Positions 1-6,105 of a stretch of DNA of 12,823 nucleotides are shown here, piece after piece. Below the pieces are notes generated by a model. It made no database searches. It was not told where the DNA came from and worked only from the letters and a program-made list of their open reading frames with translations. Source of the DNA: Methanomassiliicoccus sp. UBA345 (GTDB taxonomy: Archaea > Thermoplasmatota > Thermoplasmata > Methanomassiliicoccales > Methanomassiliicoccaceae); contig DATD01000011.1 of NCBI GenBank assembly GCA_002504525.1, positions 65,680 through 78,502 on the forward strand, read 5' to 3'. The position numbers and the translations under genes are program-made. The stretch's first letter is position 1; every line of letters begins with the position of its first letter.

Positions 1-1403
1 ACAACGCCGACTTCGACGGCGACGAGATGAATCTGCACGTGCTGCAGAGCGACGAGGCCAGGGCCGAGGCCATGATCCTGATGAGGGTGCAGGAGCACAT
101 CATGTCGCCGAGGTTCGGCGGCCCCATCATCGGCGCCATCCACGACCACATCACCGGGACCTACCTGCTCACTCACCGCAACCCCATGTTCGACCGGCAG
201 GAGGTGCTGAACATCCTCGCCAACGTCAAGAACCGGCCGCTCCCGGAGCCGCAGGTGGTCGATGGCAAGGAATACTGGGGCGGCCACCAGCTGTTCTCGC
301 TGGTGCTCCCCGAGGACCTCCGGATGACCTTCAAGGCATCCATCTGCCAGAACTGCACCACCTGCAAGAAGGAGGACTGCGAGCTCGATGCCTTCGTCAA
401 GATACGCAACGGCGAACTGCTACAGGGCACCATCGACGAGAAGGCCATAGGCTCCTTCAAGGGCAAGATCCTGGACAAGGTCACCCGGGACTACGGCTCC
501 GACGCGTCGAGGGAGTTCCTGGACAATGTGACGAAAGTGGCGATCGGCGCCATCATGGTGAAGGGATTCACCACCGGCATCGACGACGAGGACATCCCCG
601 CCGAGGCCACCGCCCAGATCAACGACGCGCTCCAGAACGCCGTCCGCAAGGTCTCCGACCTGGTGGAGGCGTACCATGACGGCATACTCGATCAGATGCC
701 CGGGCGCTCGCTGGACGAGACCCTGGAGGTGGAGGTCATGAAAGTGCTCGGACGCGCTCGTGACGAGGCCGGCCAGATCGCCGGCCGACACCTGGGAATG
801 ACCAACTCGGCGGTCATCATGGCCCGCTCCGGCGCCAGAGGCTCGATGCTTAACCTGTCCCAGATGGCGGGCTGCATCGGCCAGCAGGCGGTCAGAGGGG
901 AGAGGCTCTCCCGCGGGTACTGGAACAGGACGCTGCCCCACTTCAAGAAGGGGGACCTGGGCGCCGAGGCCAAGGGCTTCGTGAAGAACTCCTACAAGAG
1001 CGGGCTGACCCCCACCGAGTTCTTCTTCCACTCCATGGGTGGGCGCGAAGGCCTGGTCGACACTGCGGTCAGGACGTCTCGTTCTGGATACATGCAGCGC
1101 CGTCTCATCAGCGCCCTGGAGGACCTCAAGCTGAAGCAGGACGGCACCGTCCGCAACACCGCGGACATGATCGTCCAGCTGTACTACGGCGAGGATGGCA
1201 TCGATCCGACCCGCAGCGTACACGGCGAGGCCGTGGACATCGACGACATCCTCTCCGAGGTGCTGGGCGACGAGGCCGACCTCCTTGCCAAGTTCGGCGA
1301 GACCAAACAGGTCGGCTACGCCACCGTGGAGAAGGACCTCATGGAGACGGTGGAGGAAGAGGAGCTTGAAGAACCTGAATATGAGAGCGGAGGTGATGAC
1401 TGA
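1..1403 (+). CDS. rpoA1: DNA-directed RNA polymerase subunit A' (C-terminal part, 5' truncated)
   Basis: This is the C-terminal part of the archaeal RNA polymerase A' subunit, equivalent to the first two-thirds of bacterial beta' and eukaryotic Rpb1. The reading frame is open from base 3 and begins inside the universal active-site motif NADFDGD (bases 3-23), whose three Asp residues hold the catalytic Mg2+. The true start therefore lies upstream of the window, and the ATG at 27 is internal. About 466 residues are visible. A four-Cys cluster (C-x2-C-x2-C-x4-C, bases 345-380) matches what I recall of euryarchaeal A' subunits. The bridge-helix region with FFFHSMGGREGLVDTAVRT lies around bases 1021-1080. 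The subunit ends in an acidic tail, at the usual A'/A'' split point. The stop overlaps the rpoA2 start by one base (TGATG), implying coupled translation. The family assignment is secure. Confidence 0.98.
   Translation, partial: NADFDGDEMNLHVLQSDEARAEAMILMRVQEHIMSPRFGGPIIGAIHDHITGTYLLTHRNPMFDRQEVLNILANVKNRPLPEPQVVDGKEYWGGHQLFSLVLPEDLRMTFKASICQNCTTCKKEDCELDAFVKIRNGELLQGTIDEKAIGSFKGKILDKVTRDYGSDASREFLDNVTKVAIGAIMVKGFTTGIDDEDIPAEATAQINDALQNAVRKVSDLVEAYHDGILDQMPGRSLDETLEVEVMKVLGRARDEAGQIAGRHLGMTNSAVIMARSGARGSMLNLSQMAGCIGQQAVRGERLSRGYWNRTLPHFKKGDLGAEAKGFVKNSYKSGLTPTEFFFHSMGGREGLVDTAVRTSRSGYMQRRLISALEDLKLKQDGTVRNTADMIVQLYYGEDGIDPTRSVHGEAVDIDDILSEVLGDEADLLAKFGETKQVGYATVEKDLMETVEEEELEEPEYESGGDD
1389..1397 (+). 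promoter_or_regulatory. Strong Shine-Dalgarno site of rpoA2
   Basis: GGAGGTGAT is a nine-base match to the sequence complementary to the archaeal 16S rRNA 3' tail. Five bases separate it from the ATG at 1403, or nine counting from the GGAGG core. It lies wholly inside the end of rpoA1 and fixes the rpoA2 start. Parts of the same extended pattern recur before nusA (GTGATC, 3117-3122) and pyrF (GGTGA, 5314-5318). Confidence 0.85.
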
Positions 1404-2845
1404 TGGCGCTTAAGGATACGCAGAACGCGCTTCGCCGCCGCGGCCTCCCGGATGCCACCATCGACCTCCTCCTGGCAAAGTACACCCGCCTAGGCGACAT
1501 CGCCGAGGCGTCGGCAAGCGACCTGGCCGCTCTGGGGCTCTCGGATGACGCGGCGGCCAACGTGCACAAGCTGGTCGGTTCCAGCAAGAAAGGGGGCAAG
1601 AGGTCCGAGAAGAAGGCCGTGGAGGCCGCCCCGGAGATCAAGGTGGACTTCCACGAGGTCATCAAGGCCAAGCCGCTCACCCCCATGGAGGAGAGGCTCA
1701 CCGATATGGCCGACCAGAACGACCTGAGGGTCTCCAGGCACGTCATCGCCGAGCTGGCCTCCCGCCTCGACGGGTACGATCTGGAGGAAAGCAAGATCAA
1801 GGCCCTTCTGGAGAAGGCCCATCAGCGCTTCGACGATCACCGCATGGACGCCAACGAATCGGCCGGGATCCTCGCTGCCCAGAGCATCGGGGAGCCGGGC
1901 ACCCAGATGACCATGCGTACCTTCCACTACGCCGGTGTGGCCGAGATCAACGTCACCCTGGGCCTTCCGCGTCTCATCGAGATCGTGGATGCCAGGCGGG
2001 TGCCCAGCACCCCCATGATGGAGATCCACATAAATCCGGACGTGGCCGGCGACGTCGACATTGTTCGCAGGGTCGCCTCCAGGATCGAGAAGACCACCCT
2101 CCTGGACATCGCGGACATCGAGACCGACATAGTCAATATGAAGGTCATCGTGCATCCCGACGAGGTCAAGATGGAGCAGAAGGGCATCACCTTGGAGCAG
2201 ATCTATGAGAAGCTCAACAAGGACCGCCGCCTGCGCGGACTGGCCACCATGGAGGAGGACACGATAACGCTGTCGGCCGACGAGCCATCCTTCAAGAGGC
2301 TCCAGGGGATCGTCCAGGCATCCCGGGATTCCGTGATCCAGGGCGTCGACGGCATAGAGAGGGCTATCCTGAGAAAGGAGGGTCCGGAGTACGTCATATA
2401 CACCGCCGGCTCCAACCTGCGGGACGTGCTGATGGAGACCAACGTGGACCCCGCGCGGACCACCACCAACTCCATCCAGGAGATATACGACGTTCTGGGC
2501 GTGGAGGCGGCCCGGAACAGCATCATCCACGAAGCCTCCAGAACGCTGGAGGAACAGGGTCTGACCGTGGACATCCGGCACATCATGCTCGTGGCCGACC
2601 TGATGACCAACGACGGCGACGTCAAGGCCATCGGAAGGCACGGAATATCTGGAAGAAAGTCGAGCGTACTGGCAAGGGCAGCTTTCGAGATCACCGCCAC
2701 TCATCTCCTGCATGCCGCCCTGACCGGAGAGACTGACTTCCTGGACGGAGTGGCGGAGAACATCATAGTAGGACAACCGGTAACACTGGGGACAGGTGCT
2801 GTCAATCTGGTGTACGAGCCCAAGCGAAAGGGGGCAAAACAATGA
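1403..2845 (+). CDS. rpoA2: DNA-directed RNA polymerase subunit A'' with N-terminal HhH-like extension
   Basis: This is the archaeal A'' subunit (480 residues), which supplies the trigger loop and the C-terminal jaw/clamp parts of the largest subunit. The core begins near residue 105. The highly conserved segment ESAGILAAQSIGEPGTQMTM (152-171), followed by RTFHYAGVAEINVTLGLPR (172-190), is the trigger-loop region. A'' subunits are usually about 380-400 residues. The excess here is at the N-terminus: residues 5-58 look like a helix-hairpin-helix domain (RGLPD, then GDIAEASASDLAALGL), followed by a Lys-rich linker at about 59-75. The start at 1403 is supported by a perfect Shine-Dalgarno site and a one-base overlap with rpoA1, so the extension is not an annotation artefact. 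The 3' end overlaps rpl30e by four bases (ATGA). The role of the extension is unknown; DNA or RNA contact is an inference. Confidence 0.97.
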   Translation: MALKDTQNALRRRGLPDATIDLLLAKYTRLGDIAEASASDLAALGLSDDAAANVHKLVGSSKKGGKRSEKKAVEAAPEIKVDFHEVIKAKPLTPMEERLTDMADQNDLRVSRHVIAELASRLDGYDLEESKIKALLEKAHQRFDDHRMDANESAGILAAQSIGEPGTQMTMRTFHYAGVAEINVTLGLPRLIEIVDARRVPSTPMMEIHINPDVAGDVDIVRRVASRIEKTTLLDIADIETDIVNMKVIVHPDEVKMEQKGITLEQIYEKLNKDRRLRGLATMEEDTITLSADEPSFKRLQGIVQASRDSVIQGVDGIERAILRKEGPEYVIYTAGSNLRDVLMETNVDPARTTTNSIQEIYDVLGVEAARNSIIHEASRTLEEQGLTVDIRHIMLVADLMTNDGDVKAIGRHGISGRKSSVLARAAFEITATHLLHAALTGETDFLDGVAENIIVGQPVTLGTGAVNLVYEPKRKGAKQ

Positions 2846-3120
2846 TAGATTTGGGACGAGCGATCAAGGCCGCTGCGACCACCGGCAAGGTGGTCTACGG
2901 CGTGCAGCAGGCAGAGAAGGCGGTCAACGGCGGCGAGGCCAAGATGGTCATCGTGGCCGAGAACTGCCCGAGTGAATTCCTCAGATCCGGAAACCACAGC
3001 ATAAAAGTGGTAACGTTCGAGGGCAACAACATGGAGCTAGGGGCTCTATGTGGGAAACCGTTCTCCGTGTCCGCCCTGGCGGTCATCAACAAGGGAACGT
3101 CGAACATCCTTTCGTTGTGA
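2842..3120 (+). CDS. rpl30e: Large-subunit ribosomal protein L30e
   Basis: This 92-residue protein belongs to the L7Ae/L30e/S12e RNA-binding superfamily. Its place between rpoA2 and nusA is the conserved archaeal location of L30e. Recognisable parts are the N-terminal helix, the segment TTGKVVYGVQQAEKAV (residues 13-28), a central strand with KMVIVAENCPSE (about 34-45), and a C-terminal GKPFSVSALAVINKG. The length is slightly shorter than, but close to, the usual ~100 residues. The start ATG overlaps the rpoA2 stop (ATGA). Only a weak purine-rich stretch (AAAGGGGG, about 2826-2833) precedes it, so translation probably depends on reinitiation after rpoA2. A different L7Ae paralogue is possible but unlikely given the context. 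Confidence 0.93.
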   Translation: MIDLGRAIKAAATTGKVVYGVQQAEKAVNGGEAKMVIVAENCPSEFLRSGNHSIKVVTFEGNNMELGALCGKPFSVSALAVINKGTSNILSL

Positions 3121-3124
3121 TCAT

Positions 3125-3553
3125 ATGCCTACTGAGATCACTTTCACCGAGGACACCCTACGTTACATCAACCTGTTCGAGCAGGTCACCAAGACCAGGG
3201 TGAAGGACTGCATGGAGGCGGAGGACAAGCTCGTCTTCGTCGTCGAGCCCGGACAGGCCAACCGCGCGGTGGGCAAGGGCGGGGAGAACGTCATCCGCCT
3301 CAAGAACCAGACCGGGAAGAACATCCAGGTCATCGAGTACTCCGATGATGCGGAGAAGTTCATCCGCAACGTGTTCTACAACTACAACGTGCAGAATGTG
3401 GTAATCGAGAACCGCGGGACCGTGGTGCATGCCACGGTCACGGTGGACCCGCAGGTCAAGGGGCGCGCCATCGGCAAGAACGGCCGCAACCTCAAGATCG
3501 CCCGGGACATCGTGAACCGGCATCACAACGTACAGAGCATCAGCGTGGCCTGA
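3125..3553 (+). CDS. nusA: Archaeal NusA-like transcription factor (two KH domains)
   Basis: This 142-residue protein is the short archaeal NusA, which has only the two KH RNA-binding domains and lacks the polymerase-binding N-terminal and S1 domains of bacterial NusA. KH1 carries the GxxG loop GKGG (residues 50-53) in the context ANRAVGKGGENVIRLK. KH2 carries GKNG (117-120) in GRAIGKNGRNLKIAR. Length is normal. The frame is open upstream to 3050, but that segment lies inside rpl30e and lacks family similarity. The ATG at 3125 gives the expected N-terminus and follows GTGATC (3117-3122), part of the extended Shine-Dalgarno sequence. Only four bases separate it from rpl30e. Its last 14 bases overlap the 3' end of the convergent radical SAM gene. 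Its role in archaeal transcription is less well defined than in bacteria. Confidence 0.95.
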   Translation: MPTEITFTEDTLRYINLFEQVTKTRVKDCMEAEDKLVFVVEPGQANRAVGKGGENVIRLKNQTGKNIQVIEYSDDAEKFIRNVFYNYNVQNVVIENRGTVVHATVTVDPQVKGRAIGKNGRNLKIARDIVNRHHNVQSISVA

Positions 3554-4601
3554 GCGGTTCCCGCTCGACCTCGAGCCGATCGGCCGTTGGGTATTCTTCC
3601 ACAAGGAAGGAGTCGAACGGGACCCGATCGGCAATATGCTCCAAAACCCAGGGGGCCACCTCGACCCTCTTCTTTTCTTTATCCTCGTAGAACAGGTGCT
3701 CTTCCACGTCCAGCTTGCGGAGGGCTTCGATGACCTCTTGGATGGGACCTTCCACCACTCCCTTCAGCAGCGTTCCCTCCCCGGTGATGACATCGGTCGG
3801 CCGCGCCGCCCGCCTCGCGCGCCGCTTGATGCGCCGGCGCAGCTGCACGGTGTCCTTGAACCTTGAGGAGCAATAGTGGACCGGTACGTCCCTCTCCTCC
3901 GCGAGCCGCCGCAAGGCCGCCTCTTCACTGCCCCGCACCGCGCTGGACAGCTCGTCGCGTATCCCCAGCCCCCTCTCTTCCAGGCGGTCCCAGTTGCCCT
4001 CGGAGAACTCCAGCTCGTTGAGGTTGACGAAGTCCATCCCGGCGTCCTCGGCGAAGGCGACCAGCCGCCCGGTCCGTTCGTCCTCGCCCGGCAGCGACGG
4101 GACCTCGAAGCCGACCTTCATCGACGTGGAATGAACGAAATCGCGCAGCCCCGACTCTTCCAGGCGGTCCCACATCTCCACATTGGGATGCAGCCGAAGC
4201 TCATCCAGCCCAGACTCTTCCAGGCGGCGGAACGAGTCGACGTCGAGCGATGAGGTGTACAGATGGATGTGATGCCTCGGCCCCAGCTCCTTCTTCAGCA
4301 GGCGTATGAAATGCAGCGTGCGGTCCAGGCATTGCACCGGGTCTCCGCCGGTTATGCCGGTCCCCTCGGCCCCGATCATCCTCGCCTCGTCCAGCACCTC
4401 CTCGTCGGAGGAGCACCTCCTCTCGTTGGCGTACAGGACGTCCTTTCCCTTCTTCTCCAGCGACAGGGGGCAGTAGAAGCAGCCGGTGGAGCAGCGGCCG
4501 GTGATGAGCAGGACCATCTTGCTCCCCCGGCGGCACTGCAGGCATCCTTTGGGAAGGCGTCCGGTGTGGGCGGAGCCAGCCTCCATGCTCTTCATGACCA
4601 T
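3540..4601 (-). CDS. Radical SAM protein of the archaeal PflA-related type (COG2108-like)
   Basis: This 353-residue protein is a radical SAM enzyme of unknown substrate. The [4Fe-4S] cluster motif CxxxCxxC is C37-C41-C44 (CSTGCFYC). A GGDP motif at 85-88 takes the place of the SAM-binding GGE motif. A second Cys pair precedes the cluster (C20-x2-C23, within KGCLQCRRGSKMVL). That arrangement recalls the archaeal family related to pyruvate formate-lyase activating enzymes (COG2108, from memory). The middle is a TIM-barrel-like region, and the C-terminal third is basic then acidic (RRRIKRRARR at about 255-264). The start at 4601 is preferred because a TATA-like box lies about 25 bases upstream with no Shine-Dalgarno site, which suggests a leaderless mRNA. 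Met3 and Met6 are alternatives. It converges on nusA with a 14-base overlap, and neighbouring genes do not reveal its job. Confidence 0.85.
   Translation of the reverse strand: MVMKSMEAGSAHTGRLPKGCLQCRRGSKMVLLITGRCSTGCFYCPLSLEKKGKDVLYANERRCSSDEEVLDEARMIGAEGTGITGGDPVQCLDRTLHFIRLLKKELGPRHHIHLYTSSLDVDSFRRLEESGLDELRLHPNVEMWDRLEESGLRDFVHSTSMKVGFEVPSLPGEDERTGRLVAFAEDAGMDFVNLNELEFSEGNWDRLEERGLGIRDELSSAVRGSEEAALRRLAEERDVPVHYCSSRFKDTVQLRRRIKRRARRAARPTDVITGEGTLLKGVVEGPIQEVIEALRKLDVEEHLFYEDKEKKRVEVAPWVLEHIADRVPFDSFLVEEYPTADRLEVEREPLRPR
3552..3566. terminator. Perfect short hairpin at the nusA stop; possible transcript-end structure
   Basis: GAGCGG (3552-3557), loop TTC and CCGCTC (3561-3566) form a perfect 6-bp GC-rich stem that starts within the nusA stop codon. 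It sits in the convergent overlap, so both transcripts could fold it. There is no T-run directly after it on either strand, and archaeal termination mainly needs U-tracts. It may only stabilise a 3' end, or be fortuitous in GC-rich DNA. The nearest T-rich stretch on the + strand is at about 3664-3683, inside the opposing gene. Confidence 0.25.
3966..4227 (-). repeat. Three in-frame copies of an RLEESGL-coding repeat inside the radical SAM gene
   Basis: On the + strand CTCTTCCAGGCGG occurs at 3975-3987, 4155-4167 and 4215-4227. The first two copies match over 18 bases (to TCCCA), and all three are preceded at the same distance by CAGCC. They encode RLEERGL (residues 206-212), RLEESGL (146-152) and RLEESGL (126-132). 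Copy offsets are exactly 60 and 180 bases, i.e. 20 and 60 residues. This could reflect repeated helix turns of a barrel fold, local duplication, or biased codons. Confidence 0.6.
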
Positions 4602-4624
4602 CCTGCGAATGAGGCCGGGCGGCG

Positions 4625-4631
4625 TATTAAA
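4625..4631 (-). promoter_or_regulatory. TATA-box promoter for the radical SAM gene (probably leaderless)
   Basis: The minus strand reads TTTAATA here, in an AT-rich island of an otherwise GC-rich region. Its centre is about 26 bases from the ATG at 4601, the usual archaeal TATA-to-start distance, so transcription would begin at or next to the start codon. No Shine-Dalgarno-like sequence lies between. Inferred by eye, with no transcript data. Confidence 0.55.
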
Positions 4632-4693
4632 TCTAACGGCAGGGCGAGAGATGGGGCGAGGGCGTCATGCGGCAGGGGCATGCATTTTGAAAG

Positions 4694-4732
4694 GATTAAA
4701 TACAAGCAGCTCGAAATTAAACCTCTAGGAGG
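4694..4732 (+). promoter_or_regulatory. TATA box and Shine-Dalgarno site of the 175-residue hypothetical gene
   Basis: ATTAAATA (4695-4702) is a good archaeal TATA element, preceded by the purine-rich GAAAGG, a possible BRE. A start site near 4725 would give a short leader containing AGGAGG (4727-4732), eight bases before the GTG at 4741. GAAATTAAA at 4713-4721 is a weaker alternative TATA element. This promoter is back-to-back with the radical SAM promoter in the 139-base gap (4602-4740). Confidence 0.6.
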
Positions 4733-4740
4733 AAATAGGG

Positions 4741-5268
4741 GTGAACAATTTTAGAGAGGGGGGTTCAGACGTCGTCTTATCGGTAGATGGGGAGACCTTT
4801 TCCAGCATCGGCGGGGAGCGCCCCATCCGCACTCCTGCCAGGCAAATGTGCGTCGGTCCGGCGGACATGCCGTTGAGATGGAGCGAGAGAAAGGTCAGCG
4901 TACTTGAGCAGCCGAAGTTCGGCCAGAGGGACTACGCTGTCAGCCGGTTCGCGATCACCGACGACAACGGCAAGGAGAGCGCATTGGCCAGCTTCGAGGT
5001 CGTGGTCTACAGCGATCATCAGACCGCTGCCAGGGTCTTCGTCAGCACACTGAAGAAGATGGGCTTCCTGCGCCTCACCAAGCTGGACCTGGCTGACATG
5101 GCCGCCATCATCGAGGTGCCGGGTCATCCGACGCGCAAGCTTCGTGCGCTCATCTTCACGGAACGGAACGTCATGGGACTGATCATGCTGTCCACCGTCT
5201 CCGAACGGTACGCCTCGGACGCATGGATGATCAGCATGGGACGTCTCATGGCATCCCGTGCGGCCTGA
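4741..5268 (+). CDS. Conserved-looking hypothetical protein, 175 residues
   Basis: I do not recognise this protein. It starts with GTG at 4741, supported by AGGAGG eight bases upstream and a TATA box further up. There is no signal peptide, membrane helix or Cys cluster, so it is probably cytoplasmic. The first ~45 residues look flexible (GERPIRTPARQM at 25-36). Residues 50-92 are strand-rich (SRFAITDDNGKESALASFEV VVY region), 93-107 are likely helical, and residues 120-155 contain alternating hydrophobic strands (AAIIEVPG, KLRALIFTERNVMGLIML). The C-terminus is a likely helix. The helix-flanked beta-sheet layout vaguely recalls PsbP/LpqN-type folds, but this is a weak guess from pattern only. 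It lies 54 bases upstream of pyrF, which has its own promoter, so a functional link is not implied. Codon use resembles its neighbours. Confidence 0.8.
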   Translation: MNNFREGGSDVVLSVDGETFSSIGGERPIRTPARQMCVGPADMPLRWSERKVSVLEQPKFGQRDYAVSRFAITDDNGKESALASFEVVVYSDHQTAARVFVSTLKKMGFLRLTKLDLADMAAIIEVPGHPTRKLRALIFTERNVMGLIMLSTVSERYASDAWMISMGRLMASRAA

Positions 5269-5284
5269 TCGGCATCAAGGCAAA

Positions 5285-5318
5285 CTAAATAGCGGCAACG
5301 GCATCCCTATCCCGGTGA
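5285..5318 (+). promoter_or_regulatory. TATA box and ribosome binding site of pyrF
   Basis: CTAAATA (5285-5291) lies in the 54-base gap after the hypothetical gene. Its spacing predicts a transcription start near 5314. GGTGA (5314-5318), part of the extended Shine-Dalgarno sequence, lies four bases before the ATG at 5323. The leader would be very short, so translation may be close to leaderless. Confidence 0.5.
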
Positions 5319-5322
5319 CTGG

Positions 5323-5973
5323 ATGAGGAAGAATAGCCGCATAGTGTTGGCGCTCGACGAGACGGACGAGAAGAAGGCGCTGCGGGTGGTGGACGAGGTC
5401 GGCGACCTGGTCGACGCCATCAAGATCAACTGGCCTCTGGTGCTCTCCTCCGGTCCTGAGATGATCACTGAGCTTGCCAGGCGGTCGCCGGTCATCTGCG
5501 ACTTCAAGGTCGCCGACATCCCGAACACCGTACGTCTCATCGCCGAGCAGGCGTTCCGGCGAGGCGCCTCCGGCCTCATCGTCCATGCGTTCACCGGCTC
5601 CGACTCTCTGAAGGCCGCGGTCCAGGCGGCTGACGGCAAGGACATATTCGTCGTCACCGAGATGTCCCACCCCGGCGGCCAGGAGTTCACGGCATCGCTG
5701 GCCGAGCGCTTCGCGGCCATGGCGGTGGAGTCCGGCGCCCGCGGGGTCATCGCGCCGGCCACCAGGCCGGAGCGCATTGCCCGCATCCGACAAGCGGTGG
5801 GCGACCTTCTGATACTGTCCCCGGGCGTGGGTGCGCAGGGAGGCAGCGCCTCGGCAGCGATCGCCAATGGCGCCGACCACGTGATCGTGGGCAGAGCCAT
5901 CTACGGCGCCGAGCAGCCCAGGGAGGCCGCCGAGTCGATCGCCCGGGAGATCGCCTCCCTTAGGGGTTGCTAA
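5323..5973 (+). CDS. pyrF: Orotidine 5'-phosphate decarboxylase
   Basis: This enzyme converts OMP to UMP, the last step of de novo pyrimidine synthesis, in the cytoplasm. The 216-residue length is normal for the archaeal form. The catalytic array is complete: D12 in LALDETD, K34 in AIKINWP, and D60-x-K62-x-x-D65 in DFKVADIPNT. The archaeal EMSHPGG segment and the phosphate-binding loop SPGVGAQGG (ending at residue 174) follow. R191 in VIVGRAIY is the expected phosphate-contacting arginine. It is probably transcribed alone from the promoter just upstream. No other pyrimidine gene is in the window. Confidence 0.97.
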   Translation: MRKNSRIVLALDETDEKKALRVVDEVGDLVDAIKINWPLVLSSGPEMITELARRSPVICDFKVADIPNTVRLIAEQAFRRGASGLIVHAFTGSDSLKAAVQAADGKDIFVVTEMSHPGGQEFTASLAERFAAMAVESGARGVIAPATRPERIARIRQAVGDLLILSPGVGAQGGSASAAIANGADHVIVGRAIYGAEQPREAAESIAREIASLRGC

Positions 5974-6007
5974 TGACAAATCTAACAATCAACAATAATG
6001 CACATCC

Positions 6008-6038
6008 AGCACTCTCTAGTAAACCTAACAAAAGTGCT
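6008..6038. repeat. Inverted repeat upstream of the aglB promoter
   Basis: AGCACT (6008-6013) and AGTGCT (6033-6038) are perfect inverted 6-mers with half-site centres 25 bases apart. They end 15 bases before the TATA box. TGCAC also recurs at 5999-6003 and 6042-6046, the latter able to pair with GTGC at 6034-6037. This could be a regulator site, but short matches like these arise by chance. The rest of the 132-base gap (5974-6105) is AT-rich, with no ORF and no clear + strand T-tract terminator for pyrF. Confidence 0.25.
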
Positions 6039-6053
6039 CCCTGCACGATATAC

Positions 6054-6097
6054 TATTTATACTGGACCAGTAATCTGAGGTCGATTCTTCTAGGAGA
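6054..6097 (+). promoter_or_regulatory. TATA box and Shine-Dalgarno site of the aglB fusion gene
   Basis: TATTTATA (6054-6061) is the strongest TATA-like element in the window. It predicts a start near 6084. AGGAGA (6092-6097) lies eight bases before the ATG at 6106, giving a leader of about 22 bases with a proper ribosome binding site. The downstream secreted-protein gene would share this promoter. Confidence 0.65.
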
Positions 6098-6105
6098 TTC
6101 TAACG

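Noticed and set aside
1490..2842. A 450-residue minus-strand open frame opposite rpoA2
   Set aside because: Same antisense artefact; rpoA2 on the + strand is certain.
3050..3124. An N-terminal extension of nusA to the upstream ATG
   Set aside because: It lies inside rpl30e in another frame. The ATG at 3125 gives the normal archaeal NusA N-terminus and has a better ribosome binding sequence.
3664..3683. T-rich stretch as a terminator of the RNA polymerase operon
   Set aside because: It lies ~110 bases past nusA, is interrupted by C residues, and encodes the Lys/Glu-rich EDKEKKR segment of the opposing gene, which explains its composition.
4263..4754. A 163-residue + strand frame covering the radical SAM gene start and the intergenic region
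   Set aside because: It is antisense to a motif-confirmed gene, spans both promoters and the GTG start of the next gene, and has no recognisable content.
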